Source of the DNA: Adineta vaga | Taxonomy: Eukaryota; Rotifera | NCBI GenBank assembly: GCA_021613535.1 | Contig: CP075493.1 | Coordinates: forward strand, 17,236,001 to 17,300,000 | Length of the DNA: 64,000 nucleotides | Direction: 5' to 3' | Shown here: positions 1 to 11,669 of the stretch, piece after piece | How the letters are laid out: the number at the start of each line of letters is the position of its first letter | Position numbering within the stretch: position 1 is the first letter of the stretch | Notes under the pieces: generated by a model | Seen by the model: the letters and a program-made list of their open reading frames with translations, nothing else | Database searches by the model: none | What the model was told of the DNA's origin: nothing | Translations under genes and position numbers: made by a program

Positions 1-708
1 GTCGCAAAATATGATCTAACAGTCAATGGCACATATATTCCTCAATTGGAAATGTATATATACTATTGGTATAAGAAATCCAAATGTAATCCAAATGAAC
101 TAGTCGGATTGCACGACTGCTTGTGTATACCTATGGGATTTGATGAATGTCGTCGAGAAATCGTGATCAGTGAAGGTGAGACAACACATGTTATTCCAGG
201 CATGTTTCAAGGATGGTTTCCTTTACAGTCACTTCTTATGTCAACATTGGAGTGTTTTTATAATCAAACATGTTTTCTTCAGATCACAGAATTTATTAAT
301 TCAACAGTATCATCAACCAATTTTTCTATCTTGAAAGAACCATCATTCTTATCGACTAACGGTAAATATCAACAAATTGGTTCATTAGCTAACAATCTCT
401 TTATCCAATCGTGGAAGAATAATAGTTCATTTCAATCCTATTTCAATCAATGTCAACCTGTAGAATGTTCATATACTTACACAAGTCGATCAAGTCTTAT
501 TTCTATGATAACAACGACAATTAGCTTGATTGGTGGTTTCAATACTGCTCTACGTTTATTCCTTCCATTTATCGTTCAATTGGTGACTAAAATTTGGAAA
601 TATTTCCAGCAACGACGAAGTAATATTATCATAGAACAAGAGACAAATTATTCAAGAATAAGTATGAAACTCTATTTTCAATTATTATATAATAAAATCA
701 TCTATTGA
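1..708 (+). CDS. Two-TM ectodomain family protein, copy 1 (5' end outside window)
   Basis: The reading frame is already open at base 1, so only the C-terminal part is present. It shows a Cys-rich extracellular-looking region with several N-x-S/T sites, then a hydrophobic segment at about 500-580 (S-L-I-G-G-F...LRLFLPF), then a short basic tail. The arrangement YFNQC-x-P-x-x-C-x-Y before the membrane segment recurs in the next gene at about 1830-1860, so the two are tandem paralogues. I do not recognise a named domain. The resemblance is to large uncharacterised bdelloid membrane families. Function is unknown; a cell-surface receptor or channel-like role would be a guess. Confidence 0.6.
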   Translation, partial: VAKYDLTVNGTYIPQLEMYIYYWYKKSKCNPNELVGLHDCLCIPMGFDECRREIVISEGETTHVIPGMFQGWFPLQSLLMSTLECFYNQTCFLQITEFINSTVSSTNFSILKEPSFLSTNGKYQQIGSLANNLFIQSWKNNSSFQSYFNQCQPVECSYTYTSRSSLISMITTTISLIGGFNTALRLFLPFIVQLVTKIWKYFQQRRSNIIIEQETNYSRISMKLYFQLLYNKIIY

Positions 709-709
709 A

Positions 710-2080
710 GGATTTTGTGATTATTTTCGTAATCTTGTTGCATCTGGCAAACGAAAGATCGTACAATTAAATCTTTTCCCTACAATTCCAAGATCAAACG
801 ATCCCAAAATTATTCGCAGAAGTCAAAGAACAACTCGAGTATATTTAATTTTACTATTATCATCTTTATTCATTCTTATTCTTTATACATTATTAAGGCA
901 AGAAACTTTTATAGAGATTATTCAAAATCCATCAGTATCAAAATATAGAGAATTATTCTCTCAATATTCTTTCAAATTGCAATGTCCTTGTAGTCGTATT
1001 GCAATTAAACACAATCAATTTATTTCTCAACTCAAACCACAATATCATCCGATTTGTCATAGTATATTTGTTTCTCCACGATGGTTAGAAAGTCTAATAG
1101 GCCCAAGTTTCTATGGTCTTTTAAGAATGTCTTATGGTGATGATTATCGAGCATTAATTCATGTACAATTTCAGACAATAGCAAAACTTTGTAAACTTTC
1201 TAAAATTATGTTGAATATATCAATGTCACGATTCGAACAGACGGATTTTATGACAGCAAATCTTATCTCCAATGACGAATTCAATCTTCAAATAGAATTA
1301 TTAATAGAACAGTTTAAACAAACAACATTCAATCAATTTATGGAGACATTCAAATTAATTCAACTAATAAATCATGGAAATCAATTAGCGACAGTGTTGA
1401 AGTCGAATTGGAATTTTATTTTCGAAAGATCTTCTGATCACAATGAAACTCCCAGTCTACTAAAAGATATGTTGGCTGTACCACAACAATACGGTGCAGA
1501 GAACTGTTCATGTGACGTGCAATCAAACTGTTCAAAGTATCCTGGTATTTACGTCGAGAATCCGAAGAAGCTATTCACCGAAACGATACCAGGATTTCTC
1601 GTCGGATGTTTACCATTGAATGCTCTTCTTCAATCAAATTTAGATTGTCTTTTTAATGAAACATGTCTATCTATAATGCGAGCATTTATTTTCTATGTTA
1701 ATCCTATTCCATTCGAAGTCTTAAAGTATTCATCATTAGCAATCCCAAATACAACGATCGATACCATTCTGAATCAATTGTTTGTTTCCGATTGGTTGCA
1801 AAATACATCATTCGATCTTTATTTTAATCAATGTGCCCCTCAATTGTGTCAATATTCATATTTAACGGAATATAATACAGTTTATGTTGCGACCACTTTG
1901 ATTGCGCTCTTTGGTGGTCTAACTATTGGTCTACGTTTCTTTGTGCATTATACAGCACTAATAATACACAAAATTACTGATAGTCGTAAGAAAAAAAATC
2001 AAATAGTACCAAATTTACATCAGTCGAATATTACTCCAATTTCGATAAGAACAAAAGTTCAGGTGAATATATTTTGTTAG
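710..2080 (+). CDS. Two-TM ectodomain family protein, copy 2
   Basis: Paralogue of the preceding gene. The open frame runs from about 668 to the stop at 2078-2080. It has a basic N-terminal stretch, a first membrane segment at about 838-895 (VYLILLLSSLFILILYTLL), a long Cys-containing ectodomain starting QCPCSR at 980, and a second membrane segment at about 1885-1950 before a basic tail. Both termini would be cytoplasmic. No in-frame ATG lies upstream of the first membrane segment, so the start is either on an unseen upstream exon or lost. A good donor (CAG|GTGAAT) at 2062/2063 and an acceptor at 2152 keep the frame open into the next gene, so the true 3' end may not be the stop at 2080. The family is unrecognised; the ENaC-like topology alone does not justify calling it a channel. 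Confidence 0.55.
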   Translation, partial: GFCDYFRNLVASGKRKIVQLNLFPTIPRSNDPKIIRRSQRTTRVYLILLLSSLFILILYTLLRQETFIEIIQNPSVSKYRELFSQYSFKLQCPCSRIAIKHNQFISQLKPQYHPICHSIFVSPRWLESLIGPSFYGLLRMSYGDDYRALIHVQFQTIAKLCKLSKIMLNISMSRFEQTDFMTANLISNDEFNLQIELLIEQFKQTTFNQFMETFKLIQLINHGNQLATVLKSNWNFIFERSSDHNETPSLLKDMLAVPQQYGAENCSCDVQSNCSKYPGIYVENPKKLFTETIPGFLVGCLPLNALLQSNLDCLFNETCLSIMRAFIFYVNPIPFEVLKYSSLAIPNTTIDTILNQLFVSDWLQNTSFDLYFNQCAPQLCQYSYLTEYNTVYVATTLIALFGGLTIGLRFFVHYTALIIHKITDSRKKKNQIVPNLHQSNITPISIRTKVQVNIFC

Positions 2081-2152
2081 ATTTGACTTTTTGAACTATG
2101 AAAGCAATCATGTCATATATTTTTCGATGTCTTTTGCTTCGTTTTCTTTCAG

Positions 2153-3737
2153 TTATTGTCTGTAACTACTGATGAAGAAGAAAACAGATCGTAAGTACAA
2201 TCAGATAAGCGATGTTTGTTATTCGAACTCTTTTGTATCTTTTTTTAACGACATAGAAAACACAAAGATCGAGTTATCATAATTTGTATTGGTCTGCTGT
2301 CCGTAACAGCTTTAGTTGTCACTTATATCATTTTACTTCTATATCGGAAAGAACAACAAAATTTCACGATGTTTACTACACAAACAACTCAAATAATCAC
2401 TGATAGTACAATAACAATGTCGATATCTATACCAGAAAGTACATTTTGATTCTAATATAAAAGAAATAACTATAGATTAATAGTAGTTCTTTTAGATTCT
2501 TGTCATATGACTTTAAAATATCAATCTCATACGTATGAAACTGGTCTTCATCCTATGTCAATTGTTACTGGTGATTTTAATCGAGATTCAATTGTAGATT
2601 TAGGTGTAACTAATTTTGAGTCTCATACTATAAGTATATTGTTGGGTAATATAAATGGAACATTTCAGACACAACATATCTTTTCGACAGGAGATGGATC
2701 TGGTCCACAAGAAATAACAATTGGTGATTTTGATAATGATACATTCTTAGATTTAGGTAAGTGTTTGTGATTTCGTATTAGCTCTTTTTGAACAACAGAT
2801 TTGCGTGTTCATACGATAAAATCACAAAGACAAAGAAATATTGTTCATTAAAAATTGATCTTTCTTGATTTTAGCTGTAACATTATCTATAAAAAAGAGA
2901 ATTGTGATTTTCTTCGGTGCTCCAGAAAATAAATTATTTCACTCACTCCCATACGATTTTCCTTGCTATGCTTATGACAATATACCGGGTTTAATTGAAG
3001 CCAGTGATATGAATCATGATGGATTTGTTGATCTGATTTTTACTCGAAACACAAATATAACGCCTATTTCAAATAAACTACTGCTTTTTATAAATGATGG
3101 TAGTGGACGTCGATTTAAGAGTATAGATCATTATTGGAACTATCTTGTAGATCAGAATGATATAATTGCCATAGTTATCGGTGATTTTAATAATGATGGA
3201 ATAGAATCTGATATGGCTCTTTGTACCCATGATAGACGATTAATAACGATTTTATATAATTCCAGTAATTCAGATCATTATTCCAGACCTTCTCAAACTC
3301 TTCTGACGAATGAATATCCATCGAAAATGACCAAAGGAAAATTCAATGATGATGAAATAGATGATATAGTAATTATTTCTTTTCTCTCAAATACATTACA
3401 AGTTCAACTTAGTTTTGGAAATGGAAATTTTTTAACACAAATTTATCTTACAGATGTTTATCCAACATCTATTAGTGTAATTAATTTTAATGACGATGAA
3501 ATTGATGATCTAGCTATATTACATTGTAATGGAGCGGTGAGCGTATTTCTCGGATTAAAGATCGGAATCTTTAATCGACATTATTTATCTTTCCAAAATT
3601 ATACAACGACCAATGGCAAATGCGCTCAATCCTTGAGAGTAATTGATTTAAATCAAGATGGTAGAGATGATGTCGTTTTTGTTGATCCAGAAATGAACGT
3701 TATTCGACTTTTATTAGGTTCACAATGTGATGAATAG
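2153..3737 (+). CDS. TM-anchored FG-GAP/VCBS-repeat protein
   Basis: Exons 2153-2190 (38 nt), 2259-2439, 2496-2756 and 2875-3737, all with GT-AG junctions that keep one frame. Exon 2 encodes a short basic cytoplasmic stretch, one membrane segment (VIIICIGLLSVTALVVTYIILLLY, shown in two parts: VIIICIGLLSVTA and LVVTYIILLLY) and a Thr/Ser stalk. The ectodomain holds about seven FG-GAP-like calcium-loop repeats, for example GDFNRDSIVDLGV, GDFDNDTFLDLAV, DMNHDGFVDL, GDFNNDGI, FNDDEIDDI and DLNQDGRDDVV. Such repeats form integrin-alpha-like propellers, suggesting an extracellular adhesion or binding role. No start ATG is visible in frame upstream of 2153; the frame can be spliced to the preceding gene, or the true first exon is undetected. 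The exon 2 phase (2 in, 1 out) matches two other genes here. Confidence 0.7.
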
Positions 3738-4120
3738 ATGTGAATGTTGTTATTTTTCTCGTTCTCTAAATATAATGTATATCTGTTATATTGAAATGTT
3801 TTTATTAACATATACATTTGAAAAAGAGATATTCTACTAAAAATCGAGTTGTTACACAAAGGATCATTGTTGGATTTCGTGACATTGTTAAATGTTGTTT
3901 TAGTATTCAATAACAAACAACTATATGAATAAAAGGAGACTACAATATTTGTATGTTCTTAATCCTCCGTCATTTTGAATCACAGATATAATTAGAATCT
4001 ATGACGTTGCGAAAGAAGATTAGTATATATTATTGATAAAAACGCTTTCGAAATAATTAACTGGTTAATGTATTATCATAGAATGTTTTTAACAATAATT
4101 TCTAAAAACATAAGTCAACC

Positions 4121-4172
4121 AGGGTGGATGTCGGTGAATATAAGAGAATAAGATATATACCCACACCCTCGA
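4121..4172. repeat. Telomere-like hairpin repeat (GAGGGTG family)
   Basis: Degenerate left arm AGGGTGGATGTCGGTG and right arm ACCCACACCCTCGAG around the loop GAGAATAAGATATAT. The loop matches the loop of the symmetrical copy at 12047-12107, so it belongs to a dispersed family rather than random TG-rich DNA. Confidence 0.6.
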
Positions 4173-4387
4173 GATAGTAGAATAAATATAACTTTCAGTT
4201 CAGTTGTGCAAATGTCAAAAGAGAAAAGTTTCTCTTCATCAAAATTTCATGAATGACTTCGGTAGTTATAGTTTCTGCGAAACAAAATCGTACCAAACCT
4301 TTTATTATTCAATATTTTGCGAAATAATATGTATTTACATTCCATATGTCATAAAATCAACATCGTATATAATTGACCCAGATGGAA

Positions 4388-4538
4388 AGCTAGCACGATG
4401 GATTTATGTGAGCTCGGAATTCCTTCCATTATGGTTTGTAGGGGTGAAATATGCGTGAGAGTGCTCCGAAACATCTGTGGAGCACCTAGAAATTTTAATG
4501 GAAGGAATTCTGAGTTCATCTAAATCCGACGTGCTATC
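4388..4538. repeat. Imperfect inverted repeat
   Basis: Arms of about 42 bp: GCTAGCACGATGGATTTA... at 4396 onward pairs with the reverse complement of sequence ending GACGTGCTATC at 4538. Both arms contain GGAATTCCTTCCATT. The spacer is about 65 bp. It could be a MITE remnant; no target duplication was identified. Confidence 0.5.
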
Positions 4539-4820
4539 TTCACATCAATACTTCACTTCAATCCTATCAATCAGTTTAAGTTCTTCAGAAAATAATAGGA
4601 ATTACATATTGATATTTTATTTGAGTCTAATAATATTTCAGATATATTCAAAATTGAATCTCTAAAAAAACTGGTGAATTATTTCGAATAGATATTATTT
4701 CTTACAGATAAACCATATAGAATGAAAAAGTAAGAGAGTTTTGAAAGAGAAAGTCATAAATTGTTGAATAAAGTAACCAATGAGCGTACATTTGCTGCTC
4801 AAAATTGAAATAAATGTTCC

Positions 4821-6275
4821 TTATACGATAACTATAGAATCCAACGAGTATTCCTTTGTTTCACCTAGACCAAACATATTTCGGTAATGACGATACCAAT
4901 TACTTTGAAAACGTTCTTGTGGATCATAAAGTCGTTTAAGACGAAGAAATTCAGCAAATTGCGGATAGCAAGTTTCGATCTGTGAACGTGTAGCATATTT
5001 ATGATAGGTTAAAAAATAACTTCCACCACGTGCAATAGCCATATCAATTAGACTACGAAACGTGTTAGCGGAATGTTCAATGCCGGCAGGTGTATGAGTG
5101 GTATTTAGATTGAAAATAGTGCAGGCATAGGGTTGTTTAGCCCAAGCTAAGAAACTATCAGTATCTGTTTCAATCAACCGAATAGTTCCATAGACCATGT
5201 TAACATTATTAGCTCGGAAATATTCTCGAGCTTCGGTGAGAAAATCGGCCAGTGCAGAACGTGGAACATAAATTTCGGTGATAATTTCGCTGGCTTGTTC
5301 TCCTGTACCAAGTCGATGATCAAGTTCATGATGATAATCATCAAGATAGATACTTAACTGATGAAGATCAGATGCATAAATTTGACCAGTCGTAGATAAA
5401 TAATATTCCGTGTACTGTCGAAATGCCATAGCTTTATCAGCATGGGACAGATAAAAAAGTTCGTTCCAATGAGATTCGGTCAGCTCTTTTTGAACATCAG
5501 GTAATGGCGTATTGAAATCAACAGGTCGATAGCAAGAAAACACACCTCGATATAAAAAATCATCAGATTTCTCATCGGTAGAAAATTGAAAATCACCGTA
5601 AAGAAACCCGTCTTGAATACGTTGTTGAAATGCTTCTTGTAATTTATCAACTGTAATCAACTCTACAATACGTTCCAATTTTCGTCGAGGTAATAAACGT
5701 AATATCACCGAATAAATTACCCCAAACAAACCATAACCTCCACCAACTAAACCAAACAACTCGGCGTTTTCTTCACGACTACATGTAAGAAGTTTACCAT
5801 CTGCATTAATTAATGTAAGTGATTCGACATCAGAAATAAGAGGTTTCATCTTCAATCCTCGACCATGAGCATTACATGACAATGATCCACCAATAGACAA
5901 TCGATCTGCACCTGTTTGCTTTTGAGCAATACTCCACTGTTCCGACCAAGGGAGATCTTTTTGCGTTTCAACGAGATAATCAATTAATTTTGGCCATTGA
6001 ATTCCTGCTTCAACTTCAATCAATCCTGTTGTCTTATCGAATTTCAATACTCGATTCATTTGAATTGTATCGATCAAGATTGTATCCGTACCAAATTGTT
6101 GACAACCCATAGCATGTCGACCTCCAGCGATGGAGATTGATTGATTGTGTTCCGCAGCTCTTATAATAGTTTCATGAATAGCATCTGCTGAATCTACTTT
6201 GACAATTTCAGCTACCCTTGTATTATTTAATTGAGAATGAATATCATTAACGACAATGGTGGATTCAGACGACAT
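4821..6275 (-). CDS. FAD-linked oxidase (FAD-binding PCMH-type oxidoreductase)
   Basis: Intronless 484-aa frame starting at ATG 6275. The N-terminal half is a FAD_binding_4 (PCMH/VAO-type) domain: SIAGGRHAMGCQQFGTDTILID around residues 47-70 (shown as SIAGGRHAMG and FGTDTILID), GGSLSCNAHGRG near 133, and GGGYGLFGVIYSVILRLLP near 178. The C-terminus has LYDPQERFQSNW, like the end of berberine-bridge/GlcD-type oxidases. Enzymes of this family oxidise sugars, lactones, alcohols or similar substrates using covalent or non-covalent FAD; the substrate cannot be read from sequence. No signal peptide is evident, so it is probably cytosolic. An intronless gene of bacterial type among intron-rich neighbours is compatible with horizontal acquisition, which is common in bdelloids, but phylogeny was not done. 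Confidence 0.85.
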   Translation of the reverse strand: MSSESTIVVNDIHSQLNNTRVAEIVKVDSADAIHETIIRAAEHNQSISIAGGRHAMGCQQFGTDTILIDTIQMNRVLKFDKTTGLIEVEAGIQWPKLIDYLVETQKDLPWSEQWSIAQKQTGADRLSIGGSLSCNAHGRGLKMKPLISDVESLTLINADGKLLTCSREENAELFGLVGGGYGLFGVIYSVILRLLPRRKLERIVELITVDKLQEAFQQRIQDGFLYGDFQFSTDEKSDDFLYRGVFSCYRPVDFNTPLPDVQKELTESHWNELFYLSHADKAMAFRQYTEYYLSTTGQIYASDLHQLSIYLDDYHHELDHRLGTGEQASEIITEIYVPRSALADFLTEAREYFRANNVNMVYGTIRLIETDTDSFLAWAKQPYACTIFNLNTTHTPAGIEHSANTFRSLIDMAIARGGSYFLTYHKYATRSQIETCYPQFAEFLRLKRLYDPQERFQSNWYRHYRNMFGLGETKEYSLDSIVIV

Positions 6276-7711
6276 CGTTCAGTTATTTTTCTTCTTAAAT
6301 GTATGCAAATCGAGTAGTCGAAATAAATGAAATAAGAACAGGAAAAAAAACATTTACCTTATTCTGCCATTCGAAAAACAAAAATTGAGAAAATTGCTTC
6401 AGGTAAACGCAATATGTTGACAATTTTCTCCTTCTTTTTCACCTGTACAAAGTTTTGATCAAATATTAATTATTGCTTTTTTATGCTCTATATTTTGTTA
6501 TGATCAGATGAATGTGACTATTTACGTCTTATTCATTTGAAGAGAAGGTCATCTTGTTCTTAATGAAGAACAAGTACATTATTATAGACTAGTTTTTCTT
6601 TATAAAATATTCATTCTTCATAGTTCTGCGTAAATATCTGTATAAGCATTTAATTCTTGAGGGTGTTGGTGATGAAAGAGAAGACACACTTACATCTATC
6701 ACACTCTTATTATCCACAACCTCATTTCGGGCTTTACAATAAAATTAAAAGTACTTTCGATTTATGAAAACTCTTGGTAACAGATCTTTATTGTATAAAA
6801 CAACACTGCAACATACGTATAAAAATCAATGGATAGTATTGTTGTTATAAACAAGGTGAAAGAGAAAAGAAAGGACACATGTTGTATGTCTTTTGTCCGT
6901 AGAAAACAGAAGAAGAAAGAGAACAGTCATCATGTATTAATAGTGTATGTACATGAAGTGCCGCACACATATTATGAAATCACACAAAGAATTGTTTTTG
7001 TCATACATAGGGTGTGGGTGTGGGTGAGAAGTGAGCGTGGGAGCTTGAGAATAAATTCATATGAAATAAATAAATATTAATAAATTCTGCACACGAAATG
7101 AATCTCAAATAAATACGTTCCGGTAGTCCCTCCTTTTACAGTGAATGGTCGCGCTAATTCCCTCTGAATCTAGCAGAGTGCTATGGAAAGTTTGATGATA
7201 TTAGCGCCTACAGTGATCGAGTACATAGGGAACAGACATTCTGTGAAATATACTCATTTTTTATTTCTTTCACATTCATAGCCTTCACGAAGAAGATAAA
7301 AATACTCATAAACGCTTCTGAACATCTTTGAAATAAATGATATTACTACATTGATTAATTATTGTAACAAACAAGTGACTATCTTTTCACGTCTACTCTC
7401 ATTTTAACTATCTCGATAATGTAAAATGAGAATTGTATGATGTACCGATGAATTTAAATTTTGTTTAAGACAAACAGAATATGATATTGAAAAACTGATA
7501 AGATATTTATTGTCTTCACTATGTTAGCTTTTCAATGGCATTTATTCGAGAGTTAAGTGTTACATTGTTATCAAGATAAACGTCTTTTTCTTTTTCTTTT
7601 TCTTTTTCGAGTCAAAATTGCCCATTCATATGTAATAGAGTCAATGAGAGAAAAAGAAACTATTTTTAAATATAAAACAACGTGATAATTTGCTTTCATA
7701 ACTATATTAAA
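6276..7711. other. Intergenic, divergent promoters likely
   Basis: Lies between the divergent FAD oxidase and carboxypeptidase genes, so both promoters should be here. It contains a TG-rich telomere-like tract (about 7010-7040), a segment at about 7140-7245 that shares a word with repeats at 11.65 and 46.36 kb, and a CTTTTT-rich tract at about 7588-7608. No coding region supported. Confidence 0.5.
7010..7040 (+). repeat. Telomere-like TGTGGG tract, single arm
   Basis: GGGTGTGGGTGTGGGTGAG followed by AGTGAGCGTGGGAG, with no complementary C-rich arm within 100 bp. It is a one-armed or decayed member of the dispersed family. Confidence 0.6.
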
Positions 7712-9663
7712 ATGTTCTTATTTCTCATCAGTCTGTGTGTTTTCGAATTGACAAATTCTCATTTAAATTTTCCACATACAAAATATCGAAATATTTTCAA
7801 TGTTTCACATTCAAAATCTTCTAGCGACTATTTAACCTTGAAACAGTATACTGAATCATTTTTCAAACCAACATTTATAAATCCAAAAGCACAAGGTAAA
7901 TCTCACTTTGTTTTTCAAATTAATCAATCATTAGAATATATTTTTGATATAAATAGATTTCTTTGTCAATGGATCTACAATTCCTGAAGTTAATTTTGAT
8001 GTTGGTCCTTCATGGGCTGGTCTTTTACCCATTAGCAACAAGACTAACGAATCACAGAAACTTTTTTTCTGGTACTTTCCTTCACAATCTACTAAAGGCA
8101 TAAACGATCTTGTTATTTGGCTAAATGGTGGTCCTGGTTGCTCTAGGTAAATAGTATTTGATTAATTAGATATATATATATATATGTTATTTGTTTATTC
8201 AATAGTCTGGAAGGTTTACTTCAAGAAAATGGACCATTTTTATGGCAATGGGGTACTGCACATCCAGTACGAAATCCACATGCTTGGAATACATTAGCTA
8301 ATGTTTTGTGGATTGAACAACCTGTTGGTACTGGATTCTCTCAAGGAAATGTTACTATTCATGATGAAGATGAGCTTGCGTAAAAAAATAAGAATAGAAG
8401 ATTAAATCATTTTATTAAAATCTTATTTATATTTAGGGAACAATTCTATGGTTTTCTAACACAATTTTTCGACGTATTTACGGAGATTAAAAATAATTTG
8501 GTTTATATTGCGGGAGAATCCTATGGTGGATATTTTGTGTAAATATTTTTATCATTTAAAGTTGTGTGCGTAGTAGAACTCTTATTGTTGAAAAATGTAA
8601 TCAACAATGAAAGCGGATTGGTATAGATGAGTATTACTTCTCTAATCTTAAAATCTCCTCTAATCTGAAACATTAAAATCATTTTTTATTTAGTTAATAT
8701 TAATCGTTATAATTAATTTAAATTCGTTTATTCTTTTCTAGTCCATACATTGCTAATTATATCTATAGTTTACCAGAGACAGCACCATTGAAGCTAAATC
8801 TTCAAGGCATATTGATATTTGATCCACTTATAACAAGTTCTCTTATACAACTAGAAATTCCAGCCGTTTCATTTGCTCATATGCATCAAAATATATTTAA
8901 TTTCAATGCTTCATTTCTTTTCTATCTCGATCAACAGAATAAGAAATGTGGCTATGAGAATTATACTCAAACTTATGCTACATATCCACCACATGGTCCA
9001 TTGCCAATACCTTCCTCTTCGCATGCAAGTGAATGTGATCTTTGGGCTCCTATTTTTGAAGCAGCTTTACGTATTAATCCAGCTTTTAATATCTATCGAA
9101 TAACGGATACACCTCCCATTCTTTGGGATGTTCTGGGTTTTCCTGGCAGTTTTGGAAATAAACAATCACCTCTTTATTTTGCTCGTTCAGATGTACAACA
9201 GGCTATTCATGCACCTAAGATCAATTGGACAGAATGTGCAAATACTCCTGTCTTTGTTGATGGTATTGATCGAAGTCCACCTCCACTAAATTCTATTCTA
9301 CCAAATGTCATAGAGAAAAGTCAACGTAGTATCATTGTCAATGGACAACATGATTTTATAATCATTGCTGAAGGGACACGTATTGCAATTCAAAATATGA
9401 CTTGGCATGGTATGCAAGGTTTTCAAATGGAACCTAAAACTCGATTTATTGTACCTGAACAAGGAGATCTAGGTTTTTTTCATACAGAACGAAATTTAAC
9501 TTACGTAGAATTAGTTCTTTGTGGACATATGGGTCCACAATTTCAGTAAGTAACTTTTATTCTATTCTTTACATTGGTAAAATCAAAAATAAATTTATTA
9601 AATAGACCACGTGCAAGTCTACAAATACTTCAATATTTACTTGGTAGAATTCATTCTTGGTAA
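7712..9663 (+). CDS. Serine carboxypeptidase (peptidase family S10), secreted/lysosomal
   Basis: Six exons: 7712-7895, 7957-8146, 8206-8379, 8437-8538, 8742-9545 and 9606-9663, all with GT-AG introns that preserve frame; four are about 57-61 bp and one is about 200 bp. The start is ATG 7712, giving the signal peptide [16 protein letters not shown]. Family motifs are the oxyanion-region [14 protein letters not shown] at the exon 2/3 junction, the nucleophile motif GESYGGYF (exon 4), the Asp region VNGQHDFII (9340-9362) and the His region [10 protein letters not shown] at the end of exon 5. Together these give an apparently intact Ser-Asp-His triad. Family members remove C-terminal residues from peptides in lysosomes or extracellularly (cathepsin A/CPVL group). 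The gene looks functional. Confidence 0.92.
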
Positions 9664-10930
9664 ATAAAACAATCATATTACTTTCCATCACCATTTTCAT
9701 TATATAATTCATCTCTATACTTCTTTAAAAAAAAAACATTTTCATTACAAACATTTTTTTTGAGAAAGTGTTTGTGACAATAAGACATTCATGTTATGCT
9801 CACACTTTTTTTTAATAAATAAAAGAATATAATTGAGGGTGTGGGTGCGGGTGTGGGTGAAGGTGTGGATGTGCTAACATACTTACACATCAATCCCACC
9901 CACACCCACCCCAAAAAAACGCCAACATTTGTTCTCATTTAACATGATCGTAAGTCAATCTCTTATCAATGATATAACTTCTCTTTGATTCTATTAAACT
10001 GTATACATCCTTCGGTATGTTATCAAAAGAAAGTAATGATTTAAATAGTAAACTCATTCATCTACGTGATCACATCATAGTCTAAAGTATCTGCATTAAG
10101 CACAACTTACGAATTAAATAAAAATAATGCACTTCCTTTTTTTTAACTATCTCGTTTAAAACACAATTAATAACAGATGTAAGTTATTGTCTATGTTAAA
10201 TACAAAAATCATGATTTAAAAGCTGAAACATTTGAATTTGAATACAGATGCAAATTGTTGTAGCAGTTCCAAATGAACGTGATTATATAATGATTAAAAA
10301 AAAACATATAGAAAGTCACGTTGTAATTTTAATTAATCTTATATCAAAATGAAATATAAAAGATAATATTGTCGATCGAAATACAATCTTTTGTGGAATT
10401 TAATTAATCTGTATGCATACCAATACTAAAAGACAATCTATTAAAAGACTAACTTCGGTAAAAAAAAGTAAAATAATACTTTAATTTTTGTAAAAAGTAT
10501 TTTGCAATTCTATAATAAGTTTTATTAACAACTTGTGTTTGAATTTTTCTCGAATGTTCACTATTGACAGTAGATAATAACTCACATCTGTCGTGATTTC
10601 GTTCTGAACAATGATATTGAAAAGGAAATCAACTGTTGATGTTGTATTAGTTACATAGGTTTCAACATTGAAACGATCATTTAATAAGAAACAGAGAGAT
10701 GTTTTAGAACTTGTTCAATTTATTTTGGTTAGATATACAAAAAAATATATCGAAAAGTTGACAAATTCAGATGTTATATGGAATTATGTTATTTTAAATT
10801 TTTGATTACAACTATTTGTGATGGTGTTAAATATGAACATAACATCAACAATGAATAATGACGATAATCATGTTAATGCCGTTAAATTTATTAAATGAGG
10901 GATATAAAATAACTTTTGTGTTTATTTTAG
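9664..10930. other. Intergenic
   Basis: AT-rich, holding the telomere-like hairpin at 9832-9914. No coding region, RNA gene or other clear structure seen. Confidence 0.5.
9832..9914. repeat. Telomere-like hairpin repeat
   Basis: Left arm TTGAGGGTGTGGGTGCGGG then GTGTGGGTGAAGGTGTGG; right arm CCCACCCACACCCACCCC. It begins with the family terminus TTGAGGGTG. The loop (about ATGTGCTAACATACTTACAC) differs from the common loop. Confidence 0.65.
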
Positions 10931-11273
10931 TTTCATTCAACTGACAATGATAAACTTAAAATAGAAATTTCTCCATCAGAAACAATATTGTATGCGTATT
11001 TTAAACAATTGATAAAGTTCTAAATAATATTTTATGATAGATATGTAGAGGTTCAAACGTCAAAACGCAAATGGTGCAGGTTTTCCATGGTTATAATTAT
11101 TTTTATCATAGCACTCGTTGCTTTAATTCCAACAATCATCGTAATAACAAACAAGGCAGATGTGACAAAAATGTCAACAGCAGAATCATCGTCAATAACT
11201 ACAACATCAATAGTAACAATACCGACAGTCACATTAACATCAACATCTAAACTAACAACAACAGCCGAAACAG
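10931..11273 (+). pseudogene. Orphan 5' exons of a TM-stalk surface protein
   Basis: Two exons fit together: 10931-10989 (after acceptor TTTATTTTAG, donor GTATGC) and 11041-11273 (donor GTTAGA). The second encodes a basic stretch, a membrane segment (VIIIFIIALVALIPTIIVI) and a Thr/Ser-rich stalk. It enters in phase 2 and leaves in phase 1, exactly like the TM exons at 2259-2439 and 19140-19369. No ectodomain exon follows before the repeat-rich region beginning at about 11.4 kb, and no start exon is certain. I read it as a truncated relative of the discoidin-type gene at 19 kb. It could still be live if its 3' exons lie further away, unseen. Confidence 0.5.
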
Positions 11274-11669
11274 GTTAGATATAATTCTAAAACTTCATGT
11301 ATTAAATACTTTGTTAGTTACTCACAAAATATTTATTTCTATTGAATATTTATATATAATTATGAAATCTTCGAATCATGTATGAAAATATTTTTGTTTT
11401 CGTTTTTGTGTACTCAAAAAGTGAGTACACTACTAGAATCGGTCAGTATGTCCGGCCGTCCACACGATAACTCTTCAAAAACACAAGCGATTGAGCTGAA
11501 ATTTTGTACACAGAATTATCTCATCAATATCTCGGTCGAGTTCGAAGATGAGCTCAATCGGTTGTACCATTGTTGACTTACAGAAAAATTTCCCAATATC
11601 TCTATATATAAAGTAGTATGTTTGTCTGCCTGTTTGCTAGCCATTCAGTCCCTGTAATAGCTAAGATCA

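Larger units (their letters stand above)
3738..4820. other. Intergenic, repeats only
   Basis: No convincing coding region is seen. It holds a telomere-like hairpin at 4121-4172 and an imperfect 42-bp-arm inverted repeat at 4388-4538. The two short open frames overlying the inverted repeat are chance frames. It separates convergent genes. Confidence 0.6.

Noticed and set aside
6829-7080. 83-aa plus-strand frame
   Set aside because: Lys-rich low complexity running into a telomere-like tract; no conserved features.
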